Below, one piece after another: positions 14,501-22,955 of a DNA stretch of 32,651 bases. The translations under genes and the position numbers were made by a program. Position 1 is the stretch's first letter. Each line of letters begins with the position of its first letter. Source of the stretch: a virus; IMG/VR virus record IMGVR_UViG_3300048836_000525, positions 1-32,651 of that record; one strand, 5' to 3'. The notes below the pieces were generated by a model. That model was not told where the DNA came from. It worked only from the letters and a program-made list of their open reading frames with translations, and made no database searches.

Positions 14501-16574
14501 CCTTCGCGATCCCGCTCCGCTGCTCGGCAACGTCGTCGTCGTACCGGGTCCATGGCGTGATCGAGTTCTGCTCCTCGAGCGCGAGCGCCTGATACTCGTC
14601 GGCCAGGCGCCGGTGCATCGCCTCCAATTCCTCGGTGCCGGTGCGCCGAAACTTCGCGTCGCCGCCCTCCCACGAGACGCGTCCCGCACGCCGCACCTCG
14701 CGCACGGGCTGCACGTCCGGGAACATCAGATCGGCCGCATTGACGGCACCGGGTCCGGACCCTATCGTTTCGTCAGGTGAACGGCTCGTCGCTGGCCTCC
14801 CCGGCCCTCTTGCCGGATCGACGTCCAGGGAAGTCGTCTCACCGAGAGGTCGGCTCGTCGCGGGCGCCCCCGGCCGAACAGATGCCGGATCGGCCACCCG
14901 GGAAGTCGGCCCATCAACCTGACGCGTAACTCCAGGGACCCCCGGCAGATCCACAGCCGGATCGGTGACGGGAGCCGTCGGGGCCGGCCCCAGTGAGCCC
15001 TTCGAGGACTTGCTGGGGTCGTTGATGTCCAGGTCCCAGTAGAACACGCGTCGGGCCTGTGCGCCCTTCGGCGCTCGCTCCTCGGTCAGTGTCAGGCGGA
15101 ACTGCTGCGGCTTACCATCAACCACCGCATCAGCGGTGAAGTAGTGGTACGCCTCGACGTTCGTCGTCGACCCCTTCCCGCGAGGAGGAACATCCAGCAT
15201 CACGGGCTCGGCGTCCTCGATCAGCTCGTCGAGGACCCGCATCGCGGCCACCTTCTCGGGTGTGCTGCTGTGATGCCGCGCCTTTCCTATCGCCGACTTC
15301 CGGATCTCGGCCTTGAGGCCCGTCGCCTGATTGGTGAAGGCCTTTCCGCGTAGGGTCATCAAGTAGTCGCGCGCGCGATCGCGTGCCGCGGTCATGGCCT
15401 CTGGTGTATCCACCGGCCCGAACTCTGTGCGCGAGATCGTCCGACGATCGGGCGAGCTGCGCGGGAACGGGTCCGCAATCGGAGTCGGTTCCGGCGCGCG
15501 GGGTGCCTCGACCTCAGGGGCTGGCGCGCGACGCTGTGCGGCCTTGCCGACGTCCTGCTGAAACCGCGCGAGAGCATCGCGCACTGAGTTCGTCATCGGA
15601 TATCGCAGCTCGTCGGGATCCTTCGCCGTGCGGGCGGCGCGCAGCAGCTCCTCGTCGTGCGCCTTCGCGAGGTCGAACGTCTCGCGGCTCTTGGCCTGCG
15701 CTGCTTCGCGCACGGCATCGCGTCGAGCGAGCACGGCAGCCACCTGATCGGAGAGCCGCTCGTCACTCGCCGCACTGGCCTTCGCGGTGGACTCGGCGGC
15801 GTCGAGGCGATCCATGCCGCCTCGGATCGCGGGCGTCTGCTCACGCATGCCATCCACTCGCGCACGCTCACCCGTGAGCACATCCTCACGCAGTGCATCT
15901 GCACGAGCTCCGGCGCGCTTCGCACCGCGCTTGGCCAGCGCGCCCGCTGCCGCCTCCACCAAGCCGCCCGCGCCAGCGTCAAGCGCGAGCTCGAAGGCGA
16001 GTCGGCCGCCGGTATTGTCGGCCACCGCGCGCAGGCGATCACTATCGAGGAGCTCCGCGAAGTTCCCTGCGGCGGACTCCTCGCGCTGGATACCGGCCGC
16101 GAGATTGACTGGTGCATTGAGGACCAAATCGCGCGCGACCCGACCCTTTGCCGTCGCTGGTGCGGCGACCTTGGCAAGTCCTGGGAGCGACTTCGCGAAG
16201 GCGGGCAGCTTGGCGATGCGGTTCAGCAGACCACCAGGCGTGGCGAACTGCGCGGCGTCGCCAGCGAATCCGGCCGCACCCGCAGCCACCTTCCCGGCAG
16301 TGGTCTCGCTGTCGCGGTAGAAGGCATCGGCCTCGTCGCGGCTGGTGCGCAGGCGATCCGCGGTGCCATCGGCGCCGACGAGATCGGCGAGACCGATGGC
16401 CGTCCGGTATCCCGAGCGCGCGAGGCCCCGGCCGACACCGCCGAGCACGTCGCGCACCACGCCGCGGCGTGGCGGGGAGGGAGGAGGCGCGAACTCCGCC
16501 TCGAGGTCATCCCACGATGACGCCGGAGCGGAGAAGTCGCGTTCCAAGTCGGACCACGAGAGCGGGGTCGTCAC
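11538..16574 (-). CDS. Giant internal virion / polyvalent protein (1678 residues)
   Basis: This is the largest gene in the window. The N-terminus (1-250) has repeated short W-S/D-D-L-E segments and Ala/Gly-rich helices. Residues about 390-515 contain RDYLMTLRGKAFTNQATGL, an SAIGKARHHS basic patch and a beta section with FRLTLTEERA and YWDLDIND. This resembles the barnase/EndoU/ColicinE5-type (PBECR) nuclease domains of polyvalent proteins. A Pro-rich repeat linker (about 536-606) follows. The C-terminal half has LTAPKTHLANLVGN (1080-1093), a motif I recall from large polyvalent-protein domains, and a long Ala-rich helical end. I infer that it is packaged and injected with the DNA. A GTG start at 16574 is used, one base after the upstream stop. 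Confidence 0.75.
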   Translation of the reverse strand: MTTPLSWSDLERDFSAPASSWDDLEAEFAPPPSPPRRGVVRDVLGGVGRGLARSGYRTAIGLADLVGADGTADRLRTSRDEADAFYRDSETTAGKVAAGAAGFAGDAAQFATPGGLLNRIAKLPAFAKSLPGLAKVAAPATAKGRVARDLVLNAPVNLAAGIQREESAAGNFAELLDSDRLRAVADNTGGRLAFELALDAGAGGLVEAAAGALAKRGAKRAGARADALREDVLTGERARVDGMREQTPAIRGGMDRLDAAESTAKASAASDERLSDQVAAVLARRDAVREAAQAKSRETFDLAKAHDEELLRAARTAKDPDELRYPMTNSVRDALARFQQDVGKAAQRRAPAPEVEAPRAPEPTPIADPFPRSSPDRRTISRTEFGPVDTPEAMTAARDRARDYLMTLRGKAFTNQATGLKAEIRKSAIGKARHHSSTPEKVAAMRVLDELIEDAEPVMLDVPPRGKGSTTNVEAYHYFTADAVVDGKPQQFRLTLTEERAPKGAQARRVFYWDLDINDPSKSSKGSLGPAPTAPVTDPAVDLPGVPGVTRQVDGPTSRVADPASVRPGAPATSRPLGETTSLDVDPARGPGRPATSRSPDETIGSGPGAVNAADLMFPDVQPVREVRRAGRVSWEGGDAKFRRTGTEELEAMHRRLADEYQALALEEQNSITPWTRYDDDVAEQRSGIAKGARFGRAKAGANQVYRQLERVEAELAGRYNALDPDEIGRRPTYAFGESGGPYTRELPPPPEGTEDLLFGGLPTPLPAAAVRAASDNLLGGAAGATAGMVADEENPLRGAATGFTAGALGQAGLKALLHRADAAGQLVRRPADRGAAVAAPARTYELPPSRWQPPSETPAAPTPTSGAVDPADVDADEFFNFRRAMLDPSGEAVLREEVQRVAATQGLAPKGRETHATVIARSLGIDPEDIAPQAGERLGRDKLLAVRNRIVTNADAIAEGRKRLDDRTLAPDQRAIVERGVQALERQQEHYLGMFIRQRSEAGRDLAALRILAARTTDPAVWLSRAMETAGRPLTSDEHLAITRLANEGKAEALARQVAAMREATLAEKGTTLLKAALLTAPKTHLANLVGNTSMAMLETAKDAPAMLVDRMLIRLAQVVSKGRVTGQATKHFDPAAQVRASVAGAKRGLEEARAVMQGVPIEGALQKYDFSRETNFDNAILDGFTKTVFRALQAGDRIFYGAAFQRSLTEQATLLAKREGLAGDALAARVADLSDLRQGAKSVTDDMVLQAMADAEVATFTNRGLLADLGSRAKGVLSDRGGSTGRVVGEVLMPFVRTPANVVSRTVEYSPLGALGTIPDVWRLVEKAMQGAPALAEQRRIADRLGRSVVGSSTAIVAGAMLASKDRMTGTFPTDQRTRDQWAAEGKIPNAVRLGDRWYSMERISPLGNLMAIGASLVHHLRENLDPLREELDPLDPTAAAGLAGVQAVGDIGKYAMEQSFLQGVNRSLDAVRDPSRGAMSFVENVAGMTVPSVVGAVARAVDPVQRETEGVVDAVTARIPGLSKTLPAKIDRFGEPITRDGGATAALLDFTNSRRDRTADDPIAAELQRLGVTITRRKRQGDESPQQFERRLREEGQILRAVVEASVSSPEYADLPAQLDAGLDADPRLASEYPPGSAARRRLVEELQRTQIEDAVKAARSHFTRLGLGRAEVSP
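14757..14969 (-). repeat. Degenerate 25-residue Pro-rich tandem repeat in the giant protein
   Basis: Three imperfect in-frame units cover residues about 536-606 of the giant protein. Each carries D-P-A, P-G-x-P, T-S-R and then E-T or D-G. They read TDPAVDLPGVPGVTRQ, ADPASVRPGAPATSR and DPARGPGRPATSR in order. It looks like an extendable linker between the nuclease-like region and the C-terminal half. Confidence 0.5.
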
Positions 16575-16575
16575 G

Positions 16576-17469
16576 TCAGCGCACCTGCATCGCCTCGGCG
16601 CGCGCCTGCTCCGGGGGCACACCACGCGCTCGGAGCTCGCGATACTTGGCCGCTTGCGCCGGTGTCGGCGGAACGTCGAGTGCCGGAGCGGGGGCCGTAT
16701 CCCCGTTGACTGGAGTTCGGGCCGGCGGCGCACCATTGCGCAGCTGATCAATCAGGCTGGCAACAGGACTGCCTCCACCGGCTGTGCCCTTCGGCGGTGC
16801 GCGCAGCGGCGACCCATCCGGGCGAGTGAGCGGTTCGGGTTGGCCGTTGACGACACGCCAGTACGATCCGTCCTCGGCCTGAATGATCGAGCCCTGCGGC
16901 TCCGCGCGTGGCTGTGGCGGTGCGGCGAACCGTCGCTGCATGCGCTCGCGGTGCTCGATCTCTTCCAACGTACGCCGATGCTTGAGGTCGTCAGCTTCCG
17001 CGTCACGCGCCGCCTTCGCTGCCGCCGCACGGGCCGCCATCGCGTCCGGGGTGGCTTCGGTGTCGAGCAGCTTCCCCTCAACCCCGGGCACGGCGCGATG
17101 CCGGGCGATGTCACCCAGCGCACCAGAGGCGCGACTCAGCAGGTTCGTGCGGTGATCCTCGCCGAGGATCGGATCGAAGAGCGCCGAAGAAAGCTCGAGC
17201 CCGCCCATCGCCGCCCGCCCCTGAATGGGAGCGGCGTCGCGAAAGCCCGCGTCGTGCATCTGGATGGCACGATTCTCGGCGGCCACACGCGCAGCCTCTT
17301 CTGCCGCCGAGGCTGCACGTGCCTCGCCCGCCTTCGCCAGGTCGAGACGCTCCTGCTCCATGCCGAAGCGCTTCTCGCGTTCGGCGCGCTCTTCGTCGTC
17401 CTGGCGCCGTCGCACAGCACCGCGCGACCAGCCTGCGGCCATCGGGAGGATTGCGTCGATCAGACTCAC
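16576..17469 (-). CDS. Internal virion protein, coiled coil
   Basis: This protein has 297 residues. Residues about 20-75 form a charged coiled coil (RRRQDDEERAEREKRFGMEQ), and a second Ala/Glu-rich helix covers about 140-180. The Pro/Gly-rich C-terminal half contains short strands such as YWRVVNGQPEPL and ends in a helix with RARGVPPEQARAEAM. It sits between the hendecad-repeat protein and the giant polyvalent protein, and the three overlap or abut, so they probably form one internal ejection set. The GTG start overlaps the upstream stop (GTGA). No family name is given with confidence. Confidence 0.65.
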   Translation of the reverse strand: MSLIDAILPMAAGWSRGAVRRRQDDEERAEREKRFGMEQERLDLAKAGEARAASAAEEAARVAAENRAIQMHDAGFRDAAPIQGRAAMGGLELSSALFDPILGEDHRTNLLSRASGALGDIARHRAVPGVEGKLLDTEATPDAMAARAAAAKAARDAEADDLKHRRTLEEIEHRERMQRRFAAPPQPRAEPQGSIIQAEDGSYWRVVNGQPEPLTRPDGSPLRAPPKGTAGGGSPVASLIDQLRNGAPPARTPVNGDTAPAPALDVPPTPAQAAKYRELRARGVPPEQARAEAMQVR

Positions 17470-18698
17470 GTGCGCTGCCCTCCGAGGTAGTAACCCGCGT
17501 TGGTGGCGAGGTCACCGAGCCAGCCTCCGGCCTGACCGGCCTGCTGACCGTATTGGCCGGCCTGATCGCCATAGGCCCCATAGGCGAGGCGAAGGGCATC
17601 CATCGTCCCGTCGTCCTGCCCGAGGCCGAGGCTCAGGTACCGGTAGAGCTGGTCATCGCGACCCGTGCGGACCTGCTCCGCCAGCAAGGCTTCCTGGATC
17701 GCCTGATCGCGCGCCGTTGTCCGGAGGCTGTCGACATAGCCGCGCTCGCCCCGGAGCTCCTGACGATCCCGGTAGCCGAGGTCCTCGTTGGTGCGCCGCA
17801 CGTCCTCACCGAAGCCCAGATCGAACCGCCGTGTGTCCTCGCCGAAGTTGAGGTCGTAGCGCCGCGTGTCTTCGTAGCGGTCGAAGGTGCGCCCCTGCCG
17901 GTCCATCTCGGCGAGTGCCGCCTGGAAGGCCATCTGGGCGTTTGTTGAGCTGGCGCTATTCGCGGCGCGTGCTGCTTCCGCCTGCTGAGCCTGCTCGAGT
18001 CCTGCGAGCGACAGGCCCGCTTGCGTGGCAGCGTTGCGGTTGGAGGAGATCATCTGCGCGCGCTCGCGCAGGAGCGGCACCATCGCCGCATTGAAGTTCT
18101 CGACCTTCCCCTTCGCCAGCGTGCCGAGTTCGCTCGCGGCCGTGCTGCCCCATCCGAGGCCACGCTCTGCCAGTTGCGCCTCGAGCGCCTGCTTGTCGCG
18201 CGTGTACTGGCCGTCGATCGACTCCTTGACCTGCGCCTCGGTGGCCTTGAAGGCCTCGTCGTCCCAGGGCGAAGGGTTCGCCAGCTGCGCGCGAATTTGC
18301 CCCAACAACTCGGCCATCATCGGGCTCGAGCCGGGACCCGCCGCACTCACCTGGGGCATCCATGACGCGCCGCCACCTTGGAAGCCCGCCATGATCTGCT
18401 CGAGCGTCTGCATCTGCGGCCGCGGCGTCGCCGTCGGAGCGGGCTGGGCGCTGTACGATCCCGCCCCCGGGAGCGTGAACACATCGCGCGCCGGCGGGAG
18501 GACCTGGGCGGGCTTCTCCGCCCCCGTGATCGGCTGCACGGTCGGTGCACCGGGTGCCGATGGCGCCGCGGTGGGCGGAAGGATGACCGGCTGCGAGGTC
18601 GTCGTCACACTCGTCGTCGACGGGGCAGGCGTGGCGGCGCCTGCCGGGGCGGTGGTCTTCCGCGGGTCGATCGGGCGATAAGGGAGCGTCTGTTGCAT
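17466..18698 (-). CDS. Internal virion protein with 11-residue repeats
   Basis: This protein has 410 residues. The N-terminal 120 residues are Pro/Ala/Thr-rich and disordered. Residues about 130-265 are helical and Ala/Gln-rich. Residues about 275-310 contain tandem 11-residue units (EDTRRYDLNFG, EDTRRFDLGFG, EDVRRTNEDLG), a hendecad pattern suited to extended right-handed helices. The last 45 residues are Gly/Gln/Tyr-rich (GAYGDQAGQYGQQAGQAGG). I infer a structural role inside the head or ejection channel because it lies in the late operon with other Ala-rich virion proteins. Confidence 0.65.
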   Translation of the reverse strand: MQQTLPYRPIDPRKTTAPAGAATPAPSTTSVTTTSQPVILPPTAAPSAPGAPTVQPITGAEKPAQVLPPARDVFTLPGAGSYSAQPAPTATPRPQMQTLEQIMAGFQGGGASWMPQVSAAGPGSSPMMAELLGQIRAQLANPSPWDDEAFKATEAQVKESIDGQYTRDKQALEAQLAERGLGWGSTAASELGTLAKGKVENFNAAMVPLLRERAQMISSNRNAATQAGLSLAGLEQAQQAEAARAANSASSTNAQMAFQAALAEMDRQGRTFDRYEDTRRYDLNFGEDTRRFDLGFGEDVRRTNEDLGYRDRQELRGERGYVDSLRTTARDQAIQEALLAEQVRTGRDDQLYRYLSLGLGQDDGTMDALRLAYGAYGDQAGQYGQQAGQAGGWLGDLATNAGYYLGGQRT

Positions 18699-18705
18699 CG
18701 GTCGC

Positions 18706-19179
18706 TCAGCCCGGGAGCATGCCGGCGAAGGACGCCGCGTTGCGGAGCTTGTCGCTGATCTTCATCTTCGCGCCGTCCGGAATCTTCAGCTGCGCAATGC
18801 CCGCGAGCGCCTGCTGGATCTTGTCCATCCGCGCGCGATCGGGAGCGGCCGCGGCCGGTGCGGTCGGCGCTGGCAAGGCCGCGCGTGCTGCCACGGGGGC
18901 AGCGTTGCCAAAGTTGGCGCGGAACGGGTTGCTCTGGTCGCGGAAGGCACCGGGATCGAACCCGGGCGCGCCCTGGCCGAGCAGCTCCATGAAGCGCGCC
19001 TGGGCGGCCGAGCGCATGGGTGCATTCTCCGCCCGGCGGCCGCGCGCCTCCATCAGGATCTCATCGATGATCCGCTGCTGGTTGCCGAGCGCACGGTTCT
19101 GCGACTTGGAGGCATCGCTCTGCTTCTTCGCACCGAGCAGGCCAGCGCCAATGGAAATTGCGGGGAGAATCCAGCCCAT
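18706..19179 (-). CDS. Small internal virion protein with glycine-rich membrane helix
   Basis: This protein has 157 residues. The N-terminus (WILPAISIGAGLLGA) is a glycine-containing hydrophobic helix similar in style to the start of ejected core proteins of short-tailed phages. A coiled coil with Gln/Arg (SKSQNRALGNQQRIIDEILM) follows, then a Pro/Ala linker and a C-terminal helix. A strong Shine-Dalgarno (GGAGG) precedes the ATG. Membrane insertion during ejection is possible; this is inference. Confidence 0.65.
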   Translation of the reverse strand: MGWILPAISIGAGLLGAKKQSDASKSQNRALGNQQRIIDEILMEARGRRAENAPMRSAAQARFMELLGQGAPGFDPGAFRDQSNPFRANFGNAAPVAARAALPAPTAPAAAAPDRARMDKIQQALAGIAQLKIPDGAKMKISDKLRNAASFAGMLPG

Positions 19180-19182
19180 CGA

Positions 19183-19554
19183 TCAGCCCTCCGACGACTT
19201 GAGTGCGCGAACCTTCGCCACCATGTCCTCGAGTGAGTCGGCCCCGAGCTCCTCCCGGAGTGCCACCCACGCCGTCGCGGCCCGCTGTTCCGCCGGGGTG
19301 GCGAACGCTGGGGCCAGCTGATCGAGATGCTCGGATGCATAACGTCCGAAAAATGCGTCGAAAGTCTGCCAGCTCATCTCGATCCGAGGCACGGGCTTCT
19401 GCAAGAGCTGCTCGAGGAACGGCGAGAGCACGCCGGTCGGGATCGGTCGTCCGGGGCCCAGCACACCGGCGACGATGTAGACGAGGACCGGCGGGTCCGC
19501 ATCGCCAACGTAGGCGCCAGTGACATCATCGATGCGATCATTCTCGGTGGCCAT
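19183..19554 (-). CDS. Small unknown late protein
   Basis: This 123-residue protein has an N-terminal acidic part (DRIDDVTGAYVGDADP), a hydrophobic strand or loop (VLVYIVAGVLGPG), and C-terminal helices (LFLEQLLQ-like, then WVALREELGADSLEDMVAKV). It has a GGAGG Shine-Dalgarno and lies between the Ig-repeat protein and internal proteins. It could be a chaperone or assembly factor for the neighbours. The family is not recognised. Confidence 0.6.
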   Translation of the reverse strand: MATENDRIDDVTGAYVGDADPPVLVYIVAGVLGPGRPIPTGVLSPFLEQLLQKPVPRIEMSWQTFDAFFGRYASEHLDQLAPAFATPAEQRAATAWVALREELGADSLEDMVAKVRALKSSEG

Positions 19555-19575
19555 GATGCCTCCTCTGGGGGGTCG

Positions 19576-21540
19576 TCATACGGTGATCACCGCGTAGGTG
19601 TCGTAGGTCGTCGTCGCGGTGGCGATCACGGTGCTGCCGTTCTTGAGGCGGAGCGTGAACGTGTAGGCGGCCGCGACGTAGTCGGTGGTGAACTTCGGGA
19701 CGAGATCCACGTTTGGGTCGTGGGTGTCGGTGTCGAAGACATAGGGACTCGTGGTGCTGATGCCGGTGATCACCCCCTCGGCCCCGTCATCGGACGTGCG
19801 TGAGCGCCGACTCCAGGCGAGGTCCAGCGTATACCCACCCGGCGCGTTCTCCACGGCGAAAACGATGGTGATCGTGTCGGCCGCGTTGTCCTGCTCGGTG
19901 ACATACAACGCGGGAATGCTGGCGGGCACTGAGCCCCCCCCCGCGTCCTGCGGCCGCACGATGACGTAGGTGCTGATCGCCTGCGAGTCCAACGTCGCTC
20001 GGATCTCGACCGTCTTCGCGTCCCCGCCTGCGCTGTTGCGACTGACCGAGAAGGGAGAGGCCGGAGGCGTGGTCCAACTCCCCCCGTCGATGCGGTAATC
20101 CACTGCCCCGATGGCGTCCCACGCGATGCTGACCGTCGTCGCGAGCTCGGTCGGCGAGACTTCGAGCGAGGGACCGAAACCCTGCGGCAGGACGGTACGC
20201 TGTATGCGCTCGATCCCACCCCCGGTGAGGGATGCGGTGAACTCCACCGTCGCTGGCGCGGCTCCGGACGCAGGGCGGTTGATCGTCACGACGTCGCCGT
20301 CCGGGATCGGCACCTCGACTCCTGCGGTGAGGCCGCCATACCCGAGCGTGGATCCATCCGTGCCGCGCGGTCGAACGCTCAGCGTCGGCGGACTTCCCCC
20401 CGCCTTCGGATTGGACCCGGTGACGGTGAACTCCTGCGAGGTGGCGCCCGGGGTTGCCGGCACGACCGTCAGGTTGGGGGTCACGGTGTCCGCATCAAGC
20501 GGCGGGATCGTGACGATGTTGGTCACGGACTGGCCGTTCGCCGTGCCGCGGAAGGTGTACTCCTTGAACGCCCCGCCCGCGGCGTTGCGCGAGACGGAGA
20601 TGGGCGAGGCCGGAGGCGTCGCATACGCGGCGCCGTCGATCGAGAGCTCGACGTTGTCGCCACCCCACGTGATTGAGCTGCTCGTGGGTCCGGTCGCCAC
20701 GCGCACGTCGAGATCGGGGCCAGATCCCTCCTGCTCGGGTACGTCGATCGCCTCGACCGCGTCCAGGCGGTTGGTGAGCGTGGCCGTGAAGGTGATCCGA
20801 CGCGGCCCACCGCCAGGGCTGTTGCGCGCGATCGTGAAGGTGTCGTCGCCGTTGTCCGTCACACTCGCCGTCGGGTCCCATGTGAGGGCCGGGAGCCCGC
20901 CGTACGGATCGACGGCCACCACCAACACCGTGACCGACGTCGCGTTCGCACTCACCAGCGCCATCCCGATCGTGAGCTGCGGCAACTGCTTCCGGTAGAG
21001 TGCCCCGTCCTCCAGTCCGTCGAACGTGTCGGGATCTCCTGGCAATCCCTTGGCGAGGAAGAGCCGCAGCTGGCGACCAGCGAAGTCCTCGAAGGCGCTG
21101 CCGGCGTGACCTCCGTCCGTGAGCTGCGCGATGATGTCCACGAGTGCCGCACCGCCGGGCTGCCGCAACAGGTGCTCGGCGAACTTGTTCACCACACCGA
21201 TACCCGCGAAGTCGATCAAGCCATCGATCAGTGCGGTGATAACCGCCTTGCCGTAGAGCAGGCCATCCGGGATCGAGTCGAGGTGATCGGGGTCCGCTGT
21301 GATGCTCTTGGCGAAGAACGCGCTCGCAAGGCGGCCGAGCGCGTCGCTCGCCGTCGGCACGAGCTGGCCGCCGTAGTCGAGGAAGCCCGTTCGGGCGAGG
21401 TCCACCCCCACCGAGGTCTTGCGCGGCTCCGCGCTCGGGGGTGCATTGACGCGGGGATCCGGCGTGCCGAATGGCACCACGCGCGACGGCGGGTCCTCGC
21501 GCTCGGCATAGCCGTAGCCGCGGCGGGTCGGGTCACTCAT
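19576..21540 (-). CDS. Virion surface protein with four Ig-like beta repeats
   Basis: This protein has 654 residues. The N-terminal 190 residues are helical and may anchor it to the particle (DGLLYGKAVITALIDGLIDF). Four beta repeats of about 70-95 residues follow, at about 196-268, 276-347, 355-452 and 457-530. Each has a FTIARNSPGGG / ISVSRNAAGG / VTINRPASG / FSVSRNSAGG turn. A final beta domain ends in TTTYDTYAVITV. Such Ig-like decorations bind weakly to cell surfaces or polysaccharide. It is placed beside the nozzle-like and fibre genes, so it is probably a tail appendage. The ATG overlaps the upstream stop (ATGA). Confidence 0.7.
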   Translation of the reverse strand: MSDPTRRGYGYAEREDPPSRVVPFGTPDPRVNAPPSAEPRKTSVGVDLARTGFLDYGGQLVPTASDALGRLASAFFAKSITADPDHLDSIPDGLLYGKAVITALIDGLIDFAGIGVVNKFAEHLLRQPGGAALVDIIAQLTDGGHAGSAFEDFAGRQLRLFLAKGLPGDPDTFDGLEDGALYRKQLPQLTIGMALVSANATSVTVLVVAVDPYGGLPALTWDPTASVTDNGDDTFTIARNSPGGGPRRITFTATLTNRLDAVEAIDVPEQEGSGPDLDVRVATGPTSSSITWGGDNVELSIDGAAYATPPASPISVSRNAAGGAFKEYTFRGTANGQSVTNIVTIPPLDADTVTPNLTVVPATPGATSQEFTVTGSNPKAGGSPPTLSVRPRGTDGSTLGYGGLTAGVEVPIPDGDVVTINRPASGAAPATVEFTASLTGGGIERIQRTVLPQGFGPSLEVSPTELATTVSIAWDAIGAVDYRIDGGSWTTPPASPFSVSRNSAGGDAKTVEIRATLDSQAISTYVIVRPQDAGGGSVPASIPALYVTEQDNAADTITIVFAVENAPGGYTLDLAWSRRSRTSDDGAEGVITGISTTSPYVFDTDTHDPNVDLVPKFTTDYVAAAYTFTLRLKNGSTVIATATTTYDTYAVITV

Positions 21541-22955
21541 CGCCGCAGATAGGCCGTCGCGAGGAGGCCGGTGACGAGGATCGGCACACCGTTCTGCTCA
21601 CGCACCCGGATCGTGATCCGTCGTCCCCGCGCGCCGAAGCGCCAGGCGTAGTCGCGGATGCCAGGCCCATTGCCAGGAAGCGTCTCTTCCCCCTCACCGA
21701 GCTCACTCCGCCACTGCACCGTCAGGGCGGCGCCGACGGGTACCTCTGCTTGCACACTGAGTGCGCGGACCGTCTTCACCTCATCGGGCGCACCGAAGAG
21801 CAACGGCGGGAAAGTGATCGCCGTCGGGATTGACACGCCGCCCGTCCCATTGCGCAGGACGTCGTCCGCGGTGCCCACGTCCAGCTCACGCACGCGACCA
21901 TCCGCGCCGCCGGCCAGGAGGGTGTCCGTGCCATCCGGGCGCTCGTAGGTGGCGAGCGAGCGAATGGTGAACGGTACCGACCACGGTCCGCTCCATGCCT
22001 GCGGGCGTGTGGCCCAGACCAGCGGGCCCGAAGGCGTGACCACCCATGCCTCGCGCGCCGTGCGATGGAACGCGGCGAGGATACCGCTGCGCTCGCTCCC
22101 GGGGATGGCGTCGAAGGTTGCCTCGACCTTCTGGCCGATCTCCTGAAGCGACGCTTCGTTCGCGAGGTAGGGGCCACGATCGGTTACCACCAGCAGGAGG
22201 TCGTCGAGCTGCGTGAGCGCACCCGGTCCGACGAGCCCGAGGTTCGGGCTTACCCCCTCGGTGTCCGTGTCGATCCGAATCTGCGTCTTGTCGACGCCGG
22301 TGAAGCGGGCGATCGTATCGCTCTTGGCCAGAAGGAGCGAGGAGCCCACCCCAGCCATCGCGATCAGCGGTTCGGTGTCGAACGTCTCGACGTCCTCGAA
22401 GCCGCCGTCCGGGATCTCCCAGACGCCGAGGTTCTGGACCTTGGAGAAGTAGAGCGTCTTCCCACCACCGTGTGCGAAGCCCCGCTGCTTGTAGAGCTCG
22501 ATAAACTGCACGCCAGCCGGAGCTCCAGCGACGGGGGCCAGCGTGGTGCCGTCCCACGTGAAGAGCCCATCGGAGGCGACATAGAGCACGATCGATGCGC
22601 CCGTGCGATAGGGCAGCATCACCGTCGGACGGACCGCCGAGAGCGCCGGGCTGTCTACCGTCGTGAACTCCGTCGCACCTTCGAGCTTGTGGTGCAGCTT
22701 CCCGCCGGCAACCGCCACGACTTGCTTGCCACCCGGGCTGTCCCATTGGGTGAGCCCCAGCACAGGTGCACCGCTCGCCAGCGCCGAGTCGTGGATGCGT
22801 CGCGAGCCGGGCCGCGTCTTGAGCGCGCCGTAGGTGGTGAGGCGGACGTTGAGGGCCTCGCGCAGCTCGCGCGCGTCGAGCGTGTCCTCGGCGAACGTCG
22901 TATTCAGGCCGCCGCGGAAGTCGAAGCGCACATCGCGCACCGTTGGGCGCGCCAT
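21537..22955 (-). CDS. Tail nozzle-like beta-propeller protein
   Basis: This protein has 472 residues. The opening FRGGLNTTFAEDTLDARELR is followed by E-A-L-N-V-R, then YGALKTRPGSRRI. This matches the start of tail hub/nozzle proteins of short-tailed phages (P22 gp10-like, T7 gp12-like). The middle consists of short blade-like strands with repeated Gly/Trp turns (LTQWDSPGGKQVVAVAGG, LFTWDGTTLAPV, WVVTPSGPLVW). The C-terminus is a beta domain. It lies between the BppU-like and Ig-repeat genes and is coupled by TGATG. The likely role is closing or gating the tail tube before ejection. Family assignment is by pattern only. Confidence 0.65.
   Translation of the reverse strand: MARPTVRDVRFDFRGGLNTTFAEDTLDARELREALNVRLTTYGALKTRPGSRRIHDSALASGAPVLGLTQWDSPGGKQVVAVAGGKLHHKLEGATEFTTVDSPALSAVRPTVMLPYRTGASIVLYVASDGLFTWDGTTLAPVAGAPAGVQFIELYKQRGFAHGGGKTLYFSKVQNLGVWEIPDGGFEDVETFDTEPLIAMAGVGSSLLLAKSDTIARFTGVDKTQIRIDTDTEGVSPNLGLVGPGALTQLDDLLLVVTDRGPYLANEASLQEIGQKVEATFDAIPGSERSGILAAFHRTAREAWVVTPSGPLVWATRPQAWSGPWSVPFTIRSLATYERPDGTDTLLAGGADGRVRELDVGTADDVLRNGTGGVSIPTAITFPPLLFGAPDEVKTVRALSVQAEVPVGAALTVQWRSELGEGEETLPGNGPGIRDYAWRFGARGRRITIRVREQNGVPILVTGLLATAYLRR

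Noticed and set aside
13602-14780. 392-codon open frame on the plus strand
   Set aside because: It is antisense to the giant polyvalent protein, which has consistent motifs across this stretch.
11538-16574. Giant protein as tape measure
   Set aside because: It has nuclease-like and polyvalent motifs and proline-rich linkers, and there are no tail tube or chaperone genes.
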